Below the pieces are notes generated by a model, which saw nothing but the letters and a program-made list of their open reading frames with translations, did not search any database and had not been told where the DNA came from. The position numbers and the translations under genes are program-made. This document shows, in pieces, positions 36,911 through 49,017 of a stretch of 64,000 nucleotides of DNA. Position 1 is the stretch's first letter. Each line of letters begins with the position of its first letter. This DNA is from Dysidea avara (taxonomy: Eukaryota > Porifera > Demospongiae > Dictyoceratida > Dysideidae). The stretch covers positions 6,312,001 to 6,376,000 of the forward strand of contig NC_089274.1 in the NCBI RefSeq assembly GCF_963678975.1, read 5' to 3'.

Positions 36911-38416
36911 ATGCCGGGACGAAATGTCTTTCTGATTACCGCGTCAGACCGCGAACGTTATGAGTGCCCGTTCTGTGCTCTAGCATTGGATGATCCTTTA
37001 CAGTTAGAATGTGGGCATAGGATTTGCAGTAGCTGCGCCAAAGAAATACTCTTCACTGATCAGCCGTAAGTCGAGCAGTATCTATAATTGTAGTTGAAGT
37101 GAAGCGTAATTGGTGTGCGCGGTTTTTACCATGTAGAGATCCCATGAAGTGTTTAAAATGTGGATTAGCAGTGCGTTACGAACAGGTATCATAGGCAGGT
37201 ACCTAATTTAATTTATGTGCTATCTAAATATTCCATCTTTCACCAGTGTTTCAGAGACAAGGCATGCACTAAGGACCTCAATTCTGTTCGAGTGAAGTGT
37301 AGATGGCATGGTTGTAAATGGACAAGCCTTTACTGTAATAGCTTGGTATGTAAGACTTCCACATTGTTGTATATCTACTACTGTGTGTTTGCTTCTATAG
37401 AATCATGAAAGGATTTGTCAGTGGATACTAAAGTCGTGTGAACGTTGTGGCAAGAAGATATCTCGACGAGAGGTTCACACTATACATCCAGGTTGTATGA
37501 TTATGTAAACTATTTGTAGATGCCGTTACATCTCGATCCAGATAACTATGATAATGGCTGCTATCGTTTGCAACATTCTTGTTTATTCAAACAGTTTGGA
37601 TGCAAGTTTAAGGGAACGTTCTACCAAATGAACCAACATGAAAGCAGTTGTCGGAATTATCACTCATACCTTATCAAAGTGGTAAGATAGCTAAGTGTAC
37701 TAATAAGTTTACTTATTGTGTGTTGTGTACAGAAACCTAGAAATGAAGATATAATTATTCAAAAGAGTTTGTCTCAAAAGGTTGATAGCTGTAAGTATGA
37801 ATTGCTAAGATGTCTTCATAGTATTGAGAAATCAATGACTGATATAAGTTTTAATCCTGAAGAGTTTTGCATTATAAACAAATTCATGGAAGTACAAAAG
37901 GCACAGTGTGAACTAAACAGAATGATGCGTGGTAAAAGTCAAGTTGCTTGCATTTACAACCAGTTGCTACCAAGTTCATCACTAATATATGAATTCAAAG
38001 TAAATAATATTTCTCAATGGATCAGTGATGCTAAACCTTATGTCACTGAAGAAATCTGTACTGGTCCTAGAGGGTACATCATTATGTATTTAATATACCT
38101 CAATGGAGAGCCAACTAAGGACACCTGGGGTCAGTACATATCGATTTACTTGCTGGTAAAACAAGGTGGAAATTTTGATGAAGATCTTGAATGGCCATTT
38201 GATCTCCCAGTGACCTTGACCCTTTTGTTATGTGATCAGACACACAGCCATTATCAGATGACCCATCGTCGTGGTCCACCACTAACTCCAGTAACAGCAC
38301 CTCCATCATATCATGTTGTGTCTGGTAGTACTCACTTTGCTCCTACAAGTGTTCTCTCCAAGTCACTATGTGTGGACAACAACTGTTTATGTTTGTTGTG
38401 TACTCTGTGTAACTGA
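36911..38416 (+). CDS. TRAF-like adaptor: RING, TRAF zinc fingers, divergent MATH
   Basis: Signalling adaptor and probable E3 ubiquitin ligase that couples receptors to downstream kinases. Exons: 36911-37065, 37137-37185, 37247-37345, 37401-37491, 37520-37681, 37733-38416. The RING is complete across exons 1-2 (CPFC, ECGHRICSSC, CLKC). TRAF-type fingers follow (CRWHGCKW, CERCGKK, CLFKQFGCKF), then a short helical stretch and a C-terminal MATH/TRAF-C domain (IYEFKVNNIS, MYLIYLNGE, EWPFDLPVTLTLL). The start ATG gives MPGRNVF. Phases agree everywhere except between exons 4 and 5, where the only GT...AG gap is 28 bases and the frame is off by one. This could be a sequence error, a recent lesion, or an unrecognised junction. 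The MATH domain departs from the usual TRAF-C pattern more than the 56.7-kb gene. It is divergently arranged with kinase copy 2, starts about 620 bases apart. Confidence 0.75.
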
Positions 38417-39944
38417 GCCATACATCTATATGTAATATGTGAAACAGTTTTTCATAGTATAATAATTGAAGTGTTTTTTGGTTGAAACAGCAAAACAGTT
38501 TTTCTTCAAAATATGTGTTTGTTGTAAGTATACAGTAATTGAAGGATTAATTAAATTAATGGTCAAGTTACATGCAGACTAGTTGTGAGGTCATGACTAT
38601 AATATTGTATTGTCTTTACATACTGACAATGGACAGGCACTAAGTATCTGTTGTTGTGGTAACAAAAGTAATGCAAAACTAACAACAGAGTTACATGTCT
38701 TGAGTTGAACTGAACTGTTGAACTTTTAGTGGTTAGCTACCATCACATGATATTGTGTGGCTGCATGGATTACATAGCAGATGCTGACTAATTTCTTAAT
38801 TAACCATAAGTGGTCTGTTTATACTATTTACTATGTCAACATTTCACTTCAAAGTCATCCCATTACAAACTATAGCAACAAATTCTTGTTGCTCATTGCA
38901 TAACATGAAGTACGAAGACTAAAATTTTATAGTACCAGTATAAAGGATACAAGCTATTGCTATTGGCTACTACATAATTAACTATCAAAATGCACATGAC
39001 TAAGGATAATCCAATGTTCATCCCCACCCAAACCCTCATGGGAGACATATTCTTCCCTCCTATCCTAGAGGACCACCAGGATAGGTGTGGAACAATGGCA
39101 GGGAGCAGGGTCAACACCTTGACTGAGTTAAGGATCAAATGTCCACTGGTATGTCTTCAGGTGTGAGGTGACCTCTCTTGTCTCACTACTATGATCACTA
39201 AAATTCTACTTGTTTGTCTGCCTTTTATGACTGGTAAACCCACAATAGACTAGCATCAGGCTTATTGATTTCATCTGAATGTGCACCCCCAAGTACCAAT
39301 TACTGAAATAGTGAAGTGGACATTATCCTTCATTTTCAGCCATTACAAAGTGTTGCAAATGATGAACACCACGAGAAGGTCCTCTGCAATCAATCCAGTC
39401 AGTTATTACCAAAGTAAGTCTATACCTGCTACAAGTGTGATATCATTGTTAAAACACAAGAAAAGAGTACCACAATGTAAATGTTGAGTGAATATTTTAA
39501 CTGAACGGTTATGAGTACGTAGGCTTCAGTCAAATAAATGCTCAAATTTTTGCCCAAAATGCTTTCAGGAATTTCCAAAAATTTCACCTGTGATGCTCTT
39601 CAGTATTCCCATTATGTTTGCATTTACATTCCTAGGTTAGTAACATTATCTTCGAATATATATAATCAATGAATGTTCTATTAGAATATTTCACTACAAA
39701 GTGACTGTTTTATTAGAGAGTATTGATCAAAGGAACCATGTGTATAATGCATTTGAGTACTTTGCTGTTTCTACTGACTGCTCTATTTGGAAGTATTAAT
39801 CTATTTTCATGGAATTAAGGAAATATCCTGGCATAGCACTCCAGCCAATTATGCTTTTAATTATGCTGGCATATTTTACACATAGTTATGAGAAAAAATA
39901 AATGATAACTGGCCAGTTAATCAGTTTATCTAGTAAGGTTTCAC
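38417..39944. other. Intergenic; partial dispersed repeat
   Basis: About 39190-39420 matches parts of the repeat seen at 12361 and 26960 (GACTGGTAAACC..., AATTACTGAAATAGTGAAGTGG). Three CTATTAGA-type motifs lie at about 39675-39790. No gene seen. Confidence 0.5.
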
Positions 39945-40303
39945 AGCTCTACCTCTCTCTGTCTCAAAGCTGCAGTCTTCCCAATACAAATATTCAAACA
40001 CAGACATCCAAATGACCACATGTCAACTGCAAATGTGTACAGTGTTTCATAAGGTCCTGATAGGGTGATGTGATGGATACCTGTAGTTAATACACATATC
40101 CAACACTATAAAACAACATCACCTCAGGAACCCGATATCCTGGGTATTCTTAGTGGTAAACTTGGTCATCTGGTCAGTATGGGCTCAGTACCAGCAGAGT
40201 CAAAATCTCAAAGTTTAACTTGGAACTTTGAACTATACAGCTACAATACAGTGGATTACATTTGCATCTCATCTTGATCATTATGTTGCTGGCTGTGTAT
40301 ACA
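39945..40303 (-). pseudogene. Protein-kinase fragment, copy 3
   Basis: Matches the last two shared kinase exons and the intron between them. The activation segment exon (about 40303-40127) and the next exon (about 40078-39950) keep their GT/AG boundaries. The activation segment has lost bases at two places (around GGTATTCTTAGTGG and GTATGGGCTCAG), destroying the frame. Because the intron is retained, it arose by DNA-level duplication and not by retroposition. Confidence 0.75.
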
Positions 40304-43034
40304 AGTCGTTTCCTGTTTACAGCTTTAAATGTTTACAGCTTTATGTACATGTATGTATAGTATACATAGCGTATGATATGACTGCTCGGCTATGTGTATA
40401 GTATGCTACTGCATGTATGAGGATATAGGGAGCACCAATAACATACATTGTGAATTTATTTACAATTAAAATGTATCAGGACCACATACAACTTATGACA
40501 CTTATATGACTTATAGCTGCAAGATAATGAAGAGTTGTATAGAGCAACTAGTAACTACTGCATTATGTATACAGTGGAACTTAACAAACTCCCTGACATT
40601 AAGGATGCAATAATTATTTTAATATTAGTGACCCAATCATCCTTTTTCACACATTGGTAAATTTTCTCTTTTTTATAGCTAAGTGAGGCACTGGGTATTT
40701 ATCTATCTTGTGTTAAAATTTTAGCCTGATATCTTGAAGCATTCCAGAAATGGTGCCAATACATTACAAACTAATGTATTGCATTAAGTTCTGTTAGTGA
40801 TAAAGAGACTTCTGATAGTTAAATCAAGTGTCCTTTCATTCATGTTTAGTTTTAGCCATTCCATCACCTGAGCAAATTACCCAATTTGTAAGTCAATAGG
40901 TACCCCATGCTTGTTATTACATGTTCTGATATAATCATCCATATCTTCTAGTAAAAAGAAGCTTTGGGTGTGAAACGTCATAGCTAGAAGATGTAATAGT
41001 TAATAGCTTTATCCAAGTGTGCAAACAATAGATTTAAAAGAGACCTTTGCATGTGTACATGTGGAAAAATGATGGTTTTCCAAAATATGATCACTAATAA
41101 AGACAAAGATTTGGTTCCAACAGGTCTGACTCATACACTTTTATCTCCACACATTAATTCGTTATAGTGCAGAATTTCTATGCTACAGACTGATATGGGG
41201 TCTGTGACCCTTACTTTAGCGAAGAGGTGGATATTGCCAGACTAATATAAGCCATGAATCAAGTAGCAAGGGATTACACTAGTATATCTACACACTTCCC
41301 TGATCTTCATGATGTCACATCTGAGACTGGATGATATATAGAACAACATGAAATGTGCACACTGATGAATTATATAACAGCGATCTATAATAATATACAA
41401 TACAAATATAGGCAGCAGCATTGTTTAGATGCCACTAATCAGTGAAGTAAAATGTAGTAAGAATTCTTAGAATAGCTATATCACCGGGCACATAATTTTA
41501 TATATAATTATAATAAATAAACTTTCTAATAAAACATACATACCTTTGGCTTAAATGAATTCACCTATCTCTGAATACACACTTTTATCTAACTTTAGGA
41601 ACAAAGGTGTTTGGATAATTACATGCAATACAGCCTACATGGAGGAGAAGTATTTCAAGCTTAATGCCTAATTTTTATTTATAATGGATCATGTACAATC
41701 TTTCTCTGTAAAGTTATTCAAATACAGGGAGTCTGAAACATGTAACTAAAATGTGAAGAATGCAGAAAAGAGTCCCAGACTGATCCTCAGCAACATGCAG
41801 TCTAGGCATGTGCCAAAGGAGCCACAACAGCTGGGATCTTTGTCCTCCACATATATGTGTTTCGTTTCTTTTCTCTCATGACATGCACAGTACCAAGAAG
41901 GAGTACAGTTAGACCCTTGGTTATCCATTTTTGTGTCCAAACTGATTATGTAATTATTTCGAAGCTACATAGGACTATTAGATTTTGTGGTGTGTGTTGT
42001 GTGGCATAGGCTCTATTTGATTAAGTGTGTGTTCTATTAGAGCACTTAAATGAAGCACATGAAAACGAGCTCCACAATTCACCCTTATCATTGCCTGAGT
42101 ATACATTGGTGTTCGATAACAGGGTTGTACTGTACAAAATAGTATTTGATATTCAGTAAACTGATGAATAGAATGGTTAACAAGTGCTATTAATAATGGG
42201 CAGTATAATACTTTATTCTATAGTTCATTATAGCTGTAGACAAAAGCCAAAAGGACAAAAGACATACTGTAACAGTTGGATGTTGTTTAAAGGACACACT
42301 TGTAGCCAGCTATAAATATAACAGTTGCTGCTCCTTGTGATTTAGCTCATGATGCATTTTGTGATCACTGTATTTGCATGTCACTAGCAAACACCAGTGT
42401 GATAGTAAAATTATGACGCTATGTGAAGTACATGTGTATGTGGAAATGATTGTAATATCATATTGCCACATTGTGTATAACCATTTTGGTGATCAGTTAT
42501 ATGTATTTGTCATTGGTCATGTTGTGACTTGTGATCATTTCTAATAAATTTATTTTATAATGTGCTTGTGCAGGTCAATTCATGCATAAAAGTTTGGATA
42601 TTTTTGTGTGTAGGTTATCAAGATTAGAACTAATAAGTTACTGGTGTAATTTTATTCGACCATATTTCTGACAGTTCTGTGCTGTTTGTAGAAATACCAA
42701 TTTATCAGCCACATATACAAAAGTGATGTACAAATTAAGTGTTACACATTACAACCATATGCCTAATGGGAGATTAAATAATAACAACCCCATTTGCGTA
42801 ACTGTGGGAGAAATTGTAGCATGTTCCGTCATGATTTAATTGCACAGTTGTTGTTACATACATAAGTCATCTTTCAAAAAATATTGCATTGCAAATCTTT
42901 CATACAATGTACTTGCATAAAGCATGTTATTCTAGAACCTCATCTACAAGTGTATTGTAAAGTCTGCATCTCAATTGATTGTTCGGAATTGTCTTTGACA
43001 ACATGCTTGACATTTCTTCCATTGTGCCACACAG
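40304..43034. other. Intergenic, no recognised feature
   Basis: AT-rich with a CTATTAGAGCAC motif near 42032. Upstream exons of the open stretch at 43035 may be hidden here, but I could not pick them out. Confidence 0.4.
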
Positions 43035-43268
43035 TGTGAATTAAACCAAAGGGTACCATACACTCAATTCTCAATAATCATCAAGAAACAGAAGGAAGTG
43101 ATAAGACAGTTGATTGAGAGGAAGCAAGCTGAGATCAGAAAAGTACATACTGGGTTAACTTTCAGCCAAGGAGTCCATAGGATTGACATACAAGAGATTC
43201 CTGGGATACATGAGTTTGTGAGATTGTGTACTGTTTGTGACATCGGCTGTAATTATAATGTTGGGTAA
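43035..43268 (+). CDS. Unassigned 77-codon exon-like open frame
   Basis: An AG acceptor (CCACACAG) is followed by 77 sense codons and a TAA. The peptide begins CELNQRVPYTQFSIIIKKQK and includes ERKQAEIRKVH and CTVCDIGC. It has no ATG near its start. The mix of charged helical residues followed by a small cysteine cluster looks protein-coding, not random AT-rich sequence. I recognise no domain. It could be the last exon of an unfound + strand gene or a pseudogene piece. Confidence 0.4.
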   Translation, partial: CELNQRVPYTQFSIIIKKQKEVIRQLIERKQAEIRKVHTGLTFSQGVHRIDIQEIPGIHEFVRLCTVCDIGCNYNVG

Positions 43269-43967
43269 CAAATGATTTTACATACAACAAACACTTTTGT
43301 TTCAGGTTTGATTGGAAGTAAACAGCCATAAACTATTAGTTGTTCCACTTGCATTTTATTGTAAAGAAAAAGGAAACTAGAGTACTGTTATGGAGATATA
43401 CATACATTGTAGCACAATAGTTTGAATAATAATGAAGTGATCTGTGTATACTGTATCATATGGAAGTCTGTTGCTTCCCTAGTTTTAAAACTTTATCTTT
43501 CTGAATGACCATTCCTGTATATATGTATGAAAACTTGACCACACAAATATATATATAGTTACCATGGATATCGGTAGTGTTGTGTAAACTGACAATCATT
43601 ACTGTGGTTCCTATCAGTCTATGTCAAAATAGCAGTGTGGAGCCATGAGATTAAGAAGCCTAAAATCAAATGAATTGTCTTTCCAATAAGGATGCTCTCA
43701 AGGAATCATTTCTGTGCTAGCCTTAGTTATTAGGTACAAATCTCATTTCATTTGCCTTAATGTGTCAAATAATTAGGCATACAGGAGAGAAGTAAGCTTT
43801 GCTCAGAGCTGTTAGACTGAACACTAATATGGAGTTCCAACAAAATGCAAACAACAAAGTAGGTTATTTATTGCTATACTCAAGAGTAACAAAGCAGGAC
43901 ATGTAGATTAAGTACACACAATGGCAACGCTAATTGATTATATCACTGTGTAGGGCAAGGCTACCAC
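43269..43967. other. Spacer, nothing recognised
   Basis: AT-rich sequence up to the hAT-like element; ATATATATA near 43547. No coding signal. Confidence 0.4.
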
Positions 43968-44947
43968 CAGTGTTGGGAGTAACGCGCTACTTATGTAACG
44001 CGTTACGTAATATTATTACTTTTGTGGTAACAAAGTAATATAACGAAATACGCTATGAAAACAGGTAATATAACGCAAGATACTTTACTTACAAACGTAA
44101 CGCGTTACCTAAGTAATATAATTACTGTAACGAGTCTAATATGACGTAATATTATTATTAAAAGTAACGAAGTTACTAATCTCGTTAGTAATCCTCTGAG
44201 TAACGCCTAACCACAACGAAGTAACGAGGCCTACTGAATGAAGCTTATTCACTAGCTTCTTACTTATAACCAAGGTTTGCACATTGTCCAACAACGCAAT
44301 CATGTCACGTGATAAGGTGGTAGTTTCACACGTGACAGCTTAAGGCTGTGGGCACAAAGTAATATAATATGTAATATTATTACAGTTACTTTATTTTATG
44401 GGTAATATGTAACTGTAAGGCCCCTATTTGGTGATTATTAGTTTCTCATCCAGCCTTTCTAATTATTATGATGCGGGCGGGAGGGTATTACCATTATGCC
44501 ATTATTTTATAATATTAACACACTGATGTACAGACCTTGTCCAAATTGTCTTTCTTTCTTACTACAAACATTTCCTTCACCAGCTGATTCTACTTTTCGT
44601 GATCGCCAACTGTTTTTCGACAGTCTGAAAGCCTGCTTTGATGAAGTCGATAGAACACGATCGCAACTGGTACTGCAGCAATTTGCTAAGGAAAACAACA
44701 GTTCTCCTGGCGAGATATAGCGCGAATTGTAGCGTTCATCAACAAAAAATTATATCAGTTTGATATCACGTGTTCTTTTGAGCATGCACAGAGTAAATAA
44801 TGGCTTACCATGCGGTAGCTTAAGAAGGATGCGGGCGGTGGATGAGAAACTAATAATCACCAAATAGGGGCCTAACTAAATAGTTCTGTTGCAAGTAATA
44901 TGTAATATGTAACTAGTTACTTTTAAAAAGTAACTTGCCCAACACTG
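43968..44947. mobile_element. hAT-like element, CAGTGTTGGG family, copy 1 (interrupted)
   Basis: Ends CAGTGTTGGG and CCCAACACTG, flanked by a perfect 8-bp duplication GCTACCAC (43960-43967 and 44948-44955). The interior is dominated by TAACGCGTTAC-type words that fold back on each other. A second element (44419-44872) is inserted in it; without that insert it is about 523 bp, matching the copies at 48230 and 54394. No transposase. Confidence 0.85.
44419..44872. mobile_element. PIF/Harbinger-like MITE nested in the hAT-like element
   Basis: 454 bp with perfect 33-bp inverted ends beginning GGCCCCTATTTGGTGATTAT, flanked by TAA on both sides (44416-44418 and 44873-44875). The empty site is visible in the sister copy at 48230 as CTGTAACTAAATAG. 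It contains a coding-like 74-codon stretch (44496-44720; DRQLFFDSLKACFDEVDRTR), which may be captured host or transposon sequence. Confidence 0.85.
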
Positions 44948-45012
44948 GCTACCACCTACACACTAGCTAGTACACAGCAAAATTACTTTTGTTATGCATG
45001 GGTACATGTTGT

Positions 45013-45269
45013 CAGGGACAGATCCAGATTGCTACATTCTCTGGTTTGGTAAGGTGAGACCAAAAAAAGGTCACAACCAACTGACAATAGCTGCCCACCT
45101 CACCAACTATGCATTTATACCTGATAAAGTACTTAAAAATCCTTACATAGCTTGCTACACACTGCTCTAATACTGTGACTGCTTTATTAGAGTGACTGCT
45201 CTATTAGAGTATCTTGATCTTGGTATACTAAAAAGCTTTAGAGGAGGGGACCCCCTGTATCCGCCCCTG
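45013..45269 (-). mobile_element. hAT-like element with CTCTAATAGAG core, copy B
   Basis: 257 bp, ends CAGGGACAGATCCAG and GTATCCGCCCCTG, flanked by a perfect 8-bp duplication CATGTTGT (45005-45012 and 45270-45277). The interior in reverse carries the poly-T/GGTC segment and two CTNTATTAGAG motifs (about 45183-45207). Confidence 0.8.
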
Positions 45270-45644
45270 CATGTTGTGATGCATGTATAATTTCATATAA
45301 GCTGTGAACAGAGGGTGGTGAGTAGGTTTTAGTTCTTAGTGCTGTATACAACTGCCTTCAACTCTGTATGGTTTTCGTATTGACTCTTTGGTTATGTTTC
45401 ATTAACAAAATGCACCAACCGCCTTGTTATGAATTTGTTTTGCCAAGTACAGTAACGTAAATTGTACCATCCAACCGTTTTTGTAGTTTGTGTGGTCAAA
45501 ATTTTACCCCATATGATTCAAAATCATCTGAAATATAGAAGTTATGCAGTGACTTTGCCTGTAATGTACCATTGAGTCGTACACATTGGTATCTATCACA
45601 GAGGCATGATTTTAACTACCAACACAGGTTGTCAGTAATGCCAA

Positions 45645-46560
45645 TTTGCCATAATTTTGAGTAGTTCGTTGTCAGGAAGCTTTTGAAAAGTCTAAATAGA
45701 TTACATCTGATTGGGTTTGGTGCTCATAAATATCTTTGACAATAAGTTGTTGCAAGGTTGAGCGCCCTTTCATGAATCCAAATTGTGAGGGTAGAGATAC
45801 AATTAGAAATAGAATTCGTAACTTTTTCATAAATAATACGTTTAGTACCTTGGACACAATGCATATATATATATATATATATGGGTCTATAATTAGTAAC
45901 ACAAGTTTTGTTGCCAGCTTTGAAAATATAGGGGTGATGCAATGTAGCTATCTGCCATTCAGAAGGAAGACAACAGTAAATGGCATATGAAAATAAATAA
46001 TGCAAAAGTTTGGTTAAAACAATAGCACAGTTTTTTAAGACAACCGGAGGGTTAATTCTATCAATACCAGTGGTCTTGTAGATAAGTCAAGAGATAGTAA
46101 AGAAGTATAAACTTCTTCAGTGGTATTGATGTGTCAATGGTAGAAGCCATGTCTTCAAATTGAGGTATAGGGAGTAGGTACTCTGAGAGAACACAGAGTA
46201 AAAGTACCTGTTGAACAAAGTAGCCGCTTTATCAATATCTTGGGTGGTAGAACTATCATTAAAGAAGACTGCCAGCAGGGATAGAAGCAGATTTAGTGAT
46301 GTTTCTTACATGCTGATGTATTTTTGATATTTCTGAATCATTTCTGAAGGTGAAATTTGGATTAGATTTGCTTCAAAGTTGGCCTTGGCTTATTGGATGC
46401 TGTTTTGGAGGTTATCTTCTGCTGTTTGTATACGATTTAATTGTGATCAGTAGGATGGGATTTGTTTTTCTTTCGTAGAGCCCTAAGACACTTAATCTCA
46501 TGGCGTATAAGTGTACCATTTAGGAAACTGAGAAGAGCTGGTTCTAATTCTACGAATAAA
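45645..46560 (-). mobile_element. Decayed LINE reverse-transcriptase fragment
   Basis: Minus-strand frames give LINE RT signatures broken between frames: PSEWQIATL, KAGNKTCVTNYRPI, QFGFMKGRSTLQQLI and VIYLDFSKAS. A (TA)n run near 45866-45882 has expanded inside the RT region. No intact frame. Probably CR1/Jockey type. Confidence 0.7.
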
Positions 46561-47189
46561 CAGCCCTAGTGATCATGATATTGCTCTTAATAAATAGCCA
46601 GATATGTATAGAGTCTATGTCAGATAGCTGTTTACAGGCCGTATAGTCAATATGAGATGGGTAATTGATGAAGCCATATACAATACTGTATGCTCTTGGC
46701 TGCGATTTAACAGCTGGAGGTGAGTTTGCAACAAAATGATAATAGTATGCATATTTTTCATTAGTTATATTTTGGCCTAACAAAATTTAATATTTCAGTC
46801 AAAAGAAGTAGCTAGCCTACTATGGCTCCTCCACAAAGGGATGGAAAGAGGGAGAGGCAATTGCCACAAATGCCCAATCCTGGATCCACCATTGTTACAT
46901 GAATAGCTAATATATTCATGAGAAAAAGAAACTAAAAGTATGACAAGGGCAATGCTACATAGTATATTGTATAGTCAGCAGTCTCAGCACATTCAGGCAA
47001 ATTGATATGCAAAAGTGTTAGGAGACCTATGTTGTAGTTTAATTGAATGTTTTAGTTGCATCAGACTTGTATACTTAACTATATTGAGTTAGTGAGTAAT
47101 AGGATAATCCCTGGGAAACCCCTATCATTTAACACATGCATATTGGTCATGACATCATAGTGTGGGATGTGTATATAAGTCAGAGTAAC
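46561..47189. other. Spacer before kinase copy 4
   Basis: The right part (about 47095-47165) matches intron sequence of kinase copy 2 (about 35280-35345, opposite strand), so the duplicated segment begins here. A CCTGGATCCACC end near 46880 suggests a remnant of the CAGGG-type elements. Confidence 0.5.
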
Positions 47190-48229
47190 ATCCAATACTA
47201 AGTAGAAGAGCTACTGATTGTAATGTTGGAAATGTACGTATTTGTATTTACAATGTATCATGAAAGAAGACATTATGCAGTTAAGAAGGTGATCATTGAG
47301 TTGTAAAGAGCATTAAAATGAGATACAGCTGACAATTAATTTTAGATTTTTATGATATATACCGACAGAGAGTTTACCAATCCAACAAAGTCAATATCCA
47401 TTCATAATTGTATCATGAAAGCATTATTCCACTTATGGTAGTTTACTATGTAGGTAGAAGAGAGACATGAATGGCACACATGTGCATCTAAATTTTATTG
47501 CCTTTCATTTCATGCCTACAATGGATTGTGATTTAATGCAGAGATGGAAACATTTTGAAACATTTTTATAGCAATTGTGTGAAAGATCCCAGGAGTGGGG
47601 GGGGGGGGTTGGATTCAACAACACAAAATTGGGCATGTACACAGATATCAAAGGTGAGTATAGGCAAACTGCATGCATATGCTTTAATCTACTACACAGA
47701 GTTTCATTTTGTTTTATATTTGTAGCCAGCAATATAATGATCATGATGCCAGCCACTGAGTTGTAGATGTAGCTCCAAGTTTCAAGTCAAACTTGGAGAC
47801 TTTGACTCTGCTGGTACTGTACTAGGACTTGGTATAAAAGAGCCTACTGATCAGATGATCAAGTTTGCCTCCATCCTGCCACTAGGAACACCAGGATATT
47901 GGGCTCCTGAGGTGATGTGTTTATAGTGTTGTAGTTGGTTGACATGTGTATTAACTACAGGTATCCATGCACATCACCCTATCAGGACCTTATGAAACAC
48001 TGTACACATTTGCAGTTGACATGTGGTCATTTGGATGTCTGTGTTTGAATATTTGTATTGGGAAAACTAAGCAAAGATAAGAAGCTTCATTACTGTTGTC
48101 AACCCTGTCCTATGTGGTTAGGAACTTTGGAAGAAGACAACCAAGGTATGAATTTTTTGTGAGTCATAATGTAGTCATTGGTATACCAACTCTTACTAAG
48201 ATTTTTTGCCCATTTTGCTTGCGCACCTA

Positions 48230-48744
48230 CAGTGTTGGGAGTAACGCATTACATAATATTATTACTTTTGTGGTAACCAAGTAATACAACGAAATACGCT
48301 ACAAAAACAGGTAATATAACTCAAGTTACTTTACTTACAAAGTTTACGTAACGTGTTACCTAAGTAATATAGTTACTGTAACGAATCTAATATTACATAA
48401 TATTATTACTACAAGTAACAAAGTTACTAATCTCATTAGTAATCCACTGAGTAATGCCTAGCCACAACGAAGTAATGAAGCCTACTGAATGAAGCTTATT
48501 CACCAGCTTCTTACTTATAACCAAGATTTGCACATTGTTCAACAACGCAATCATGTCACGTGATAAAGTAGTAGTTTCACACATGATAGCTTAAGGCTGT
48601 GGACACAAAGTACGTAATATAATATGTAATATTATTATAGTTCTTTATTTTATGGGTAATATGTAACTGTAACTAAATAGTTCAGTTGCAAGTGATATGT
48701 AATGTGTAACTAGTTACTTTTAAAAAGTAACTTGCCCAACACTG
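48230..48744. mobile_element. hAT-like element, CAGTGTTGGG family, copy 2
   Basis: 515 bp, ends CAGTGTTGGG and CCCAACACTG, flanked by CGCACCTA and TGCACCTA (7 of 8 identical). It sits in the intron after the first reiterated kinase exon. Uninterrupted sister of 43968-44947. Confidence 0.85.
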
Positions 48745-49017
48745 TGCACCTATAATTCCTTACATATATGTGCAAGTTTGATGTTCATGTTTTGTTCACA
48801 GAAAAAAAAAGAGGAGAAAAAAGAAAAAAGAAAAAGACAGGAAGAAGAACCTCATCATTAAGGAGAAGAAGCTTCATTACTGTTGTCAACCCTGTCCTAT
48901 GTGGTTAAGAACTTTGGAAGAAGACAACCAAGGTATGAATTTTCTGTGAGTCATAATGTAGGCATTAGTACCAACTCTCACTAAGATTTTTTGCTCATTT
49001 TGCTTGCGCATCTATAA

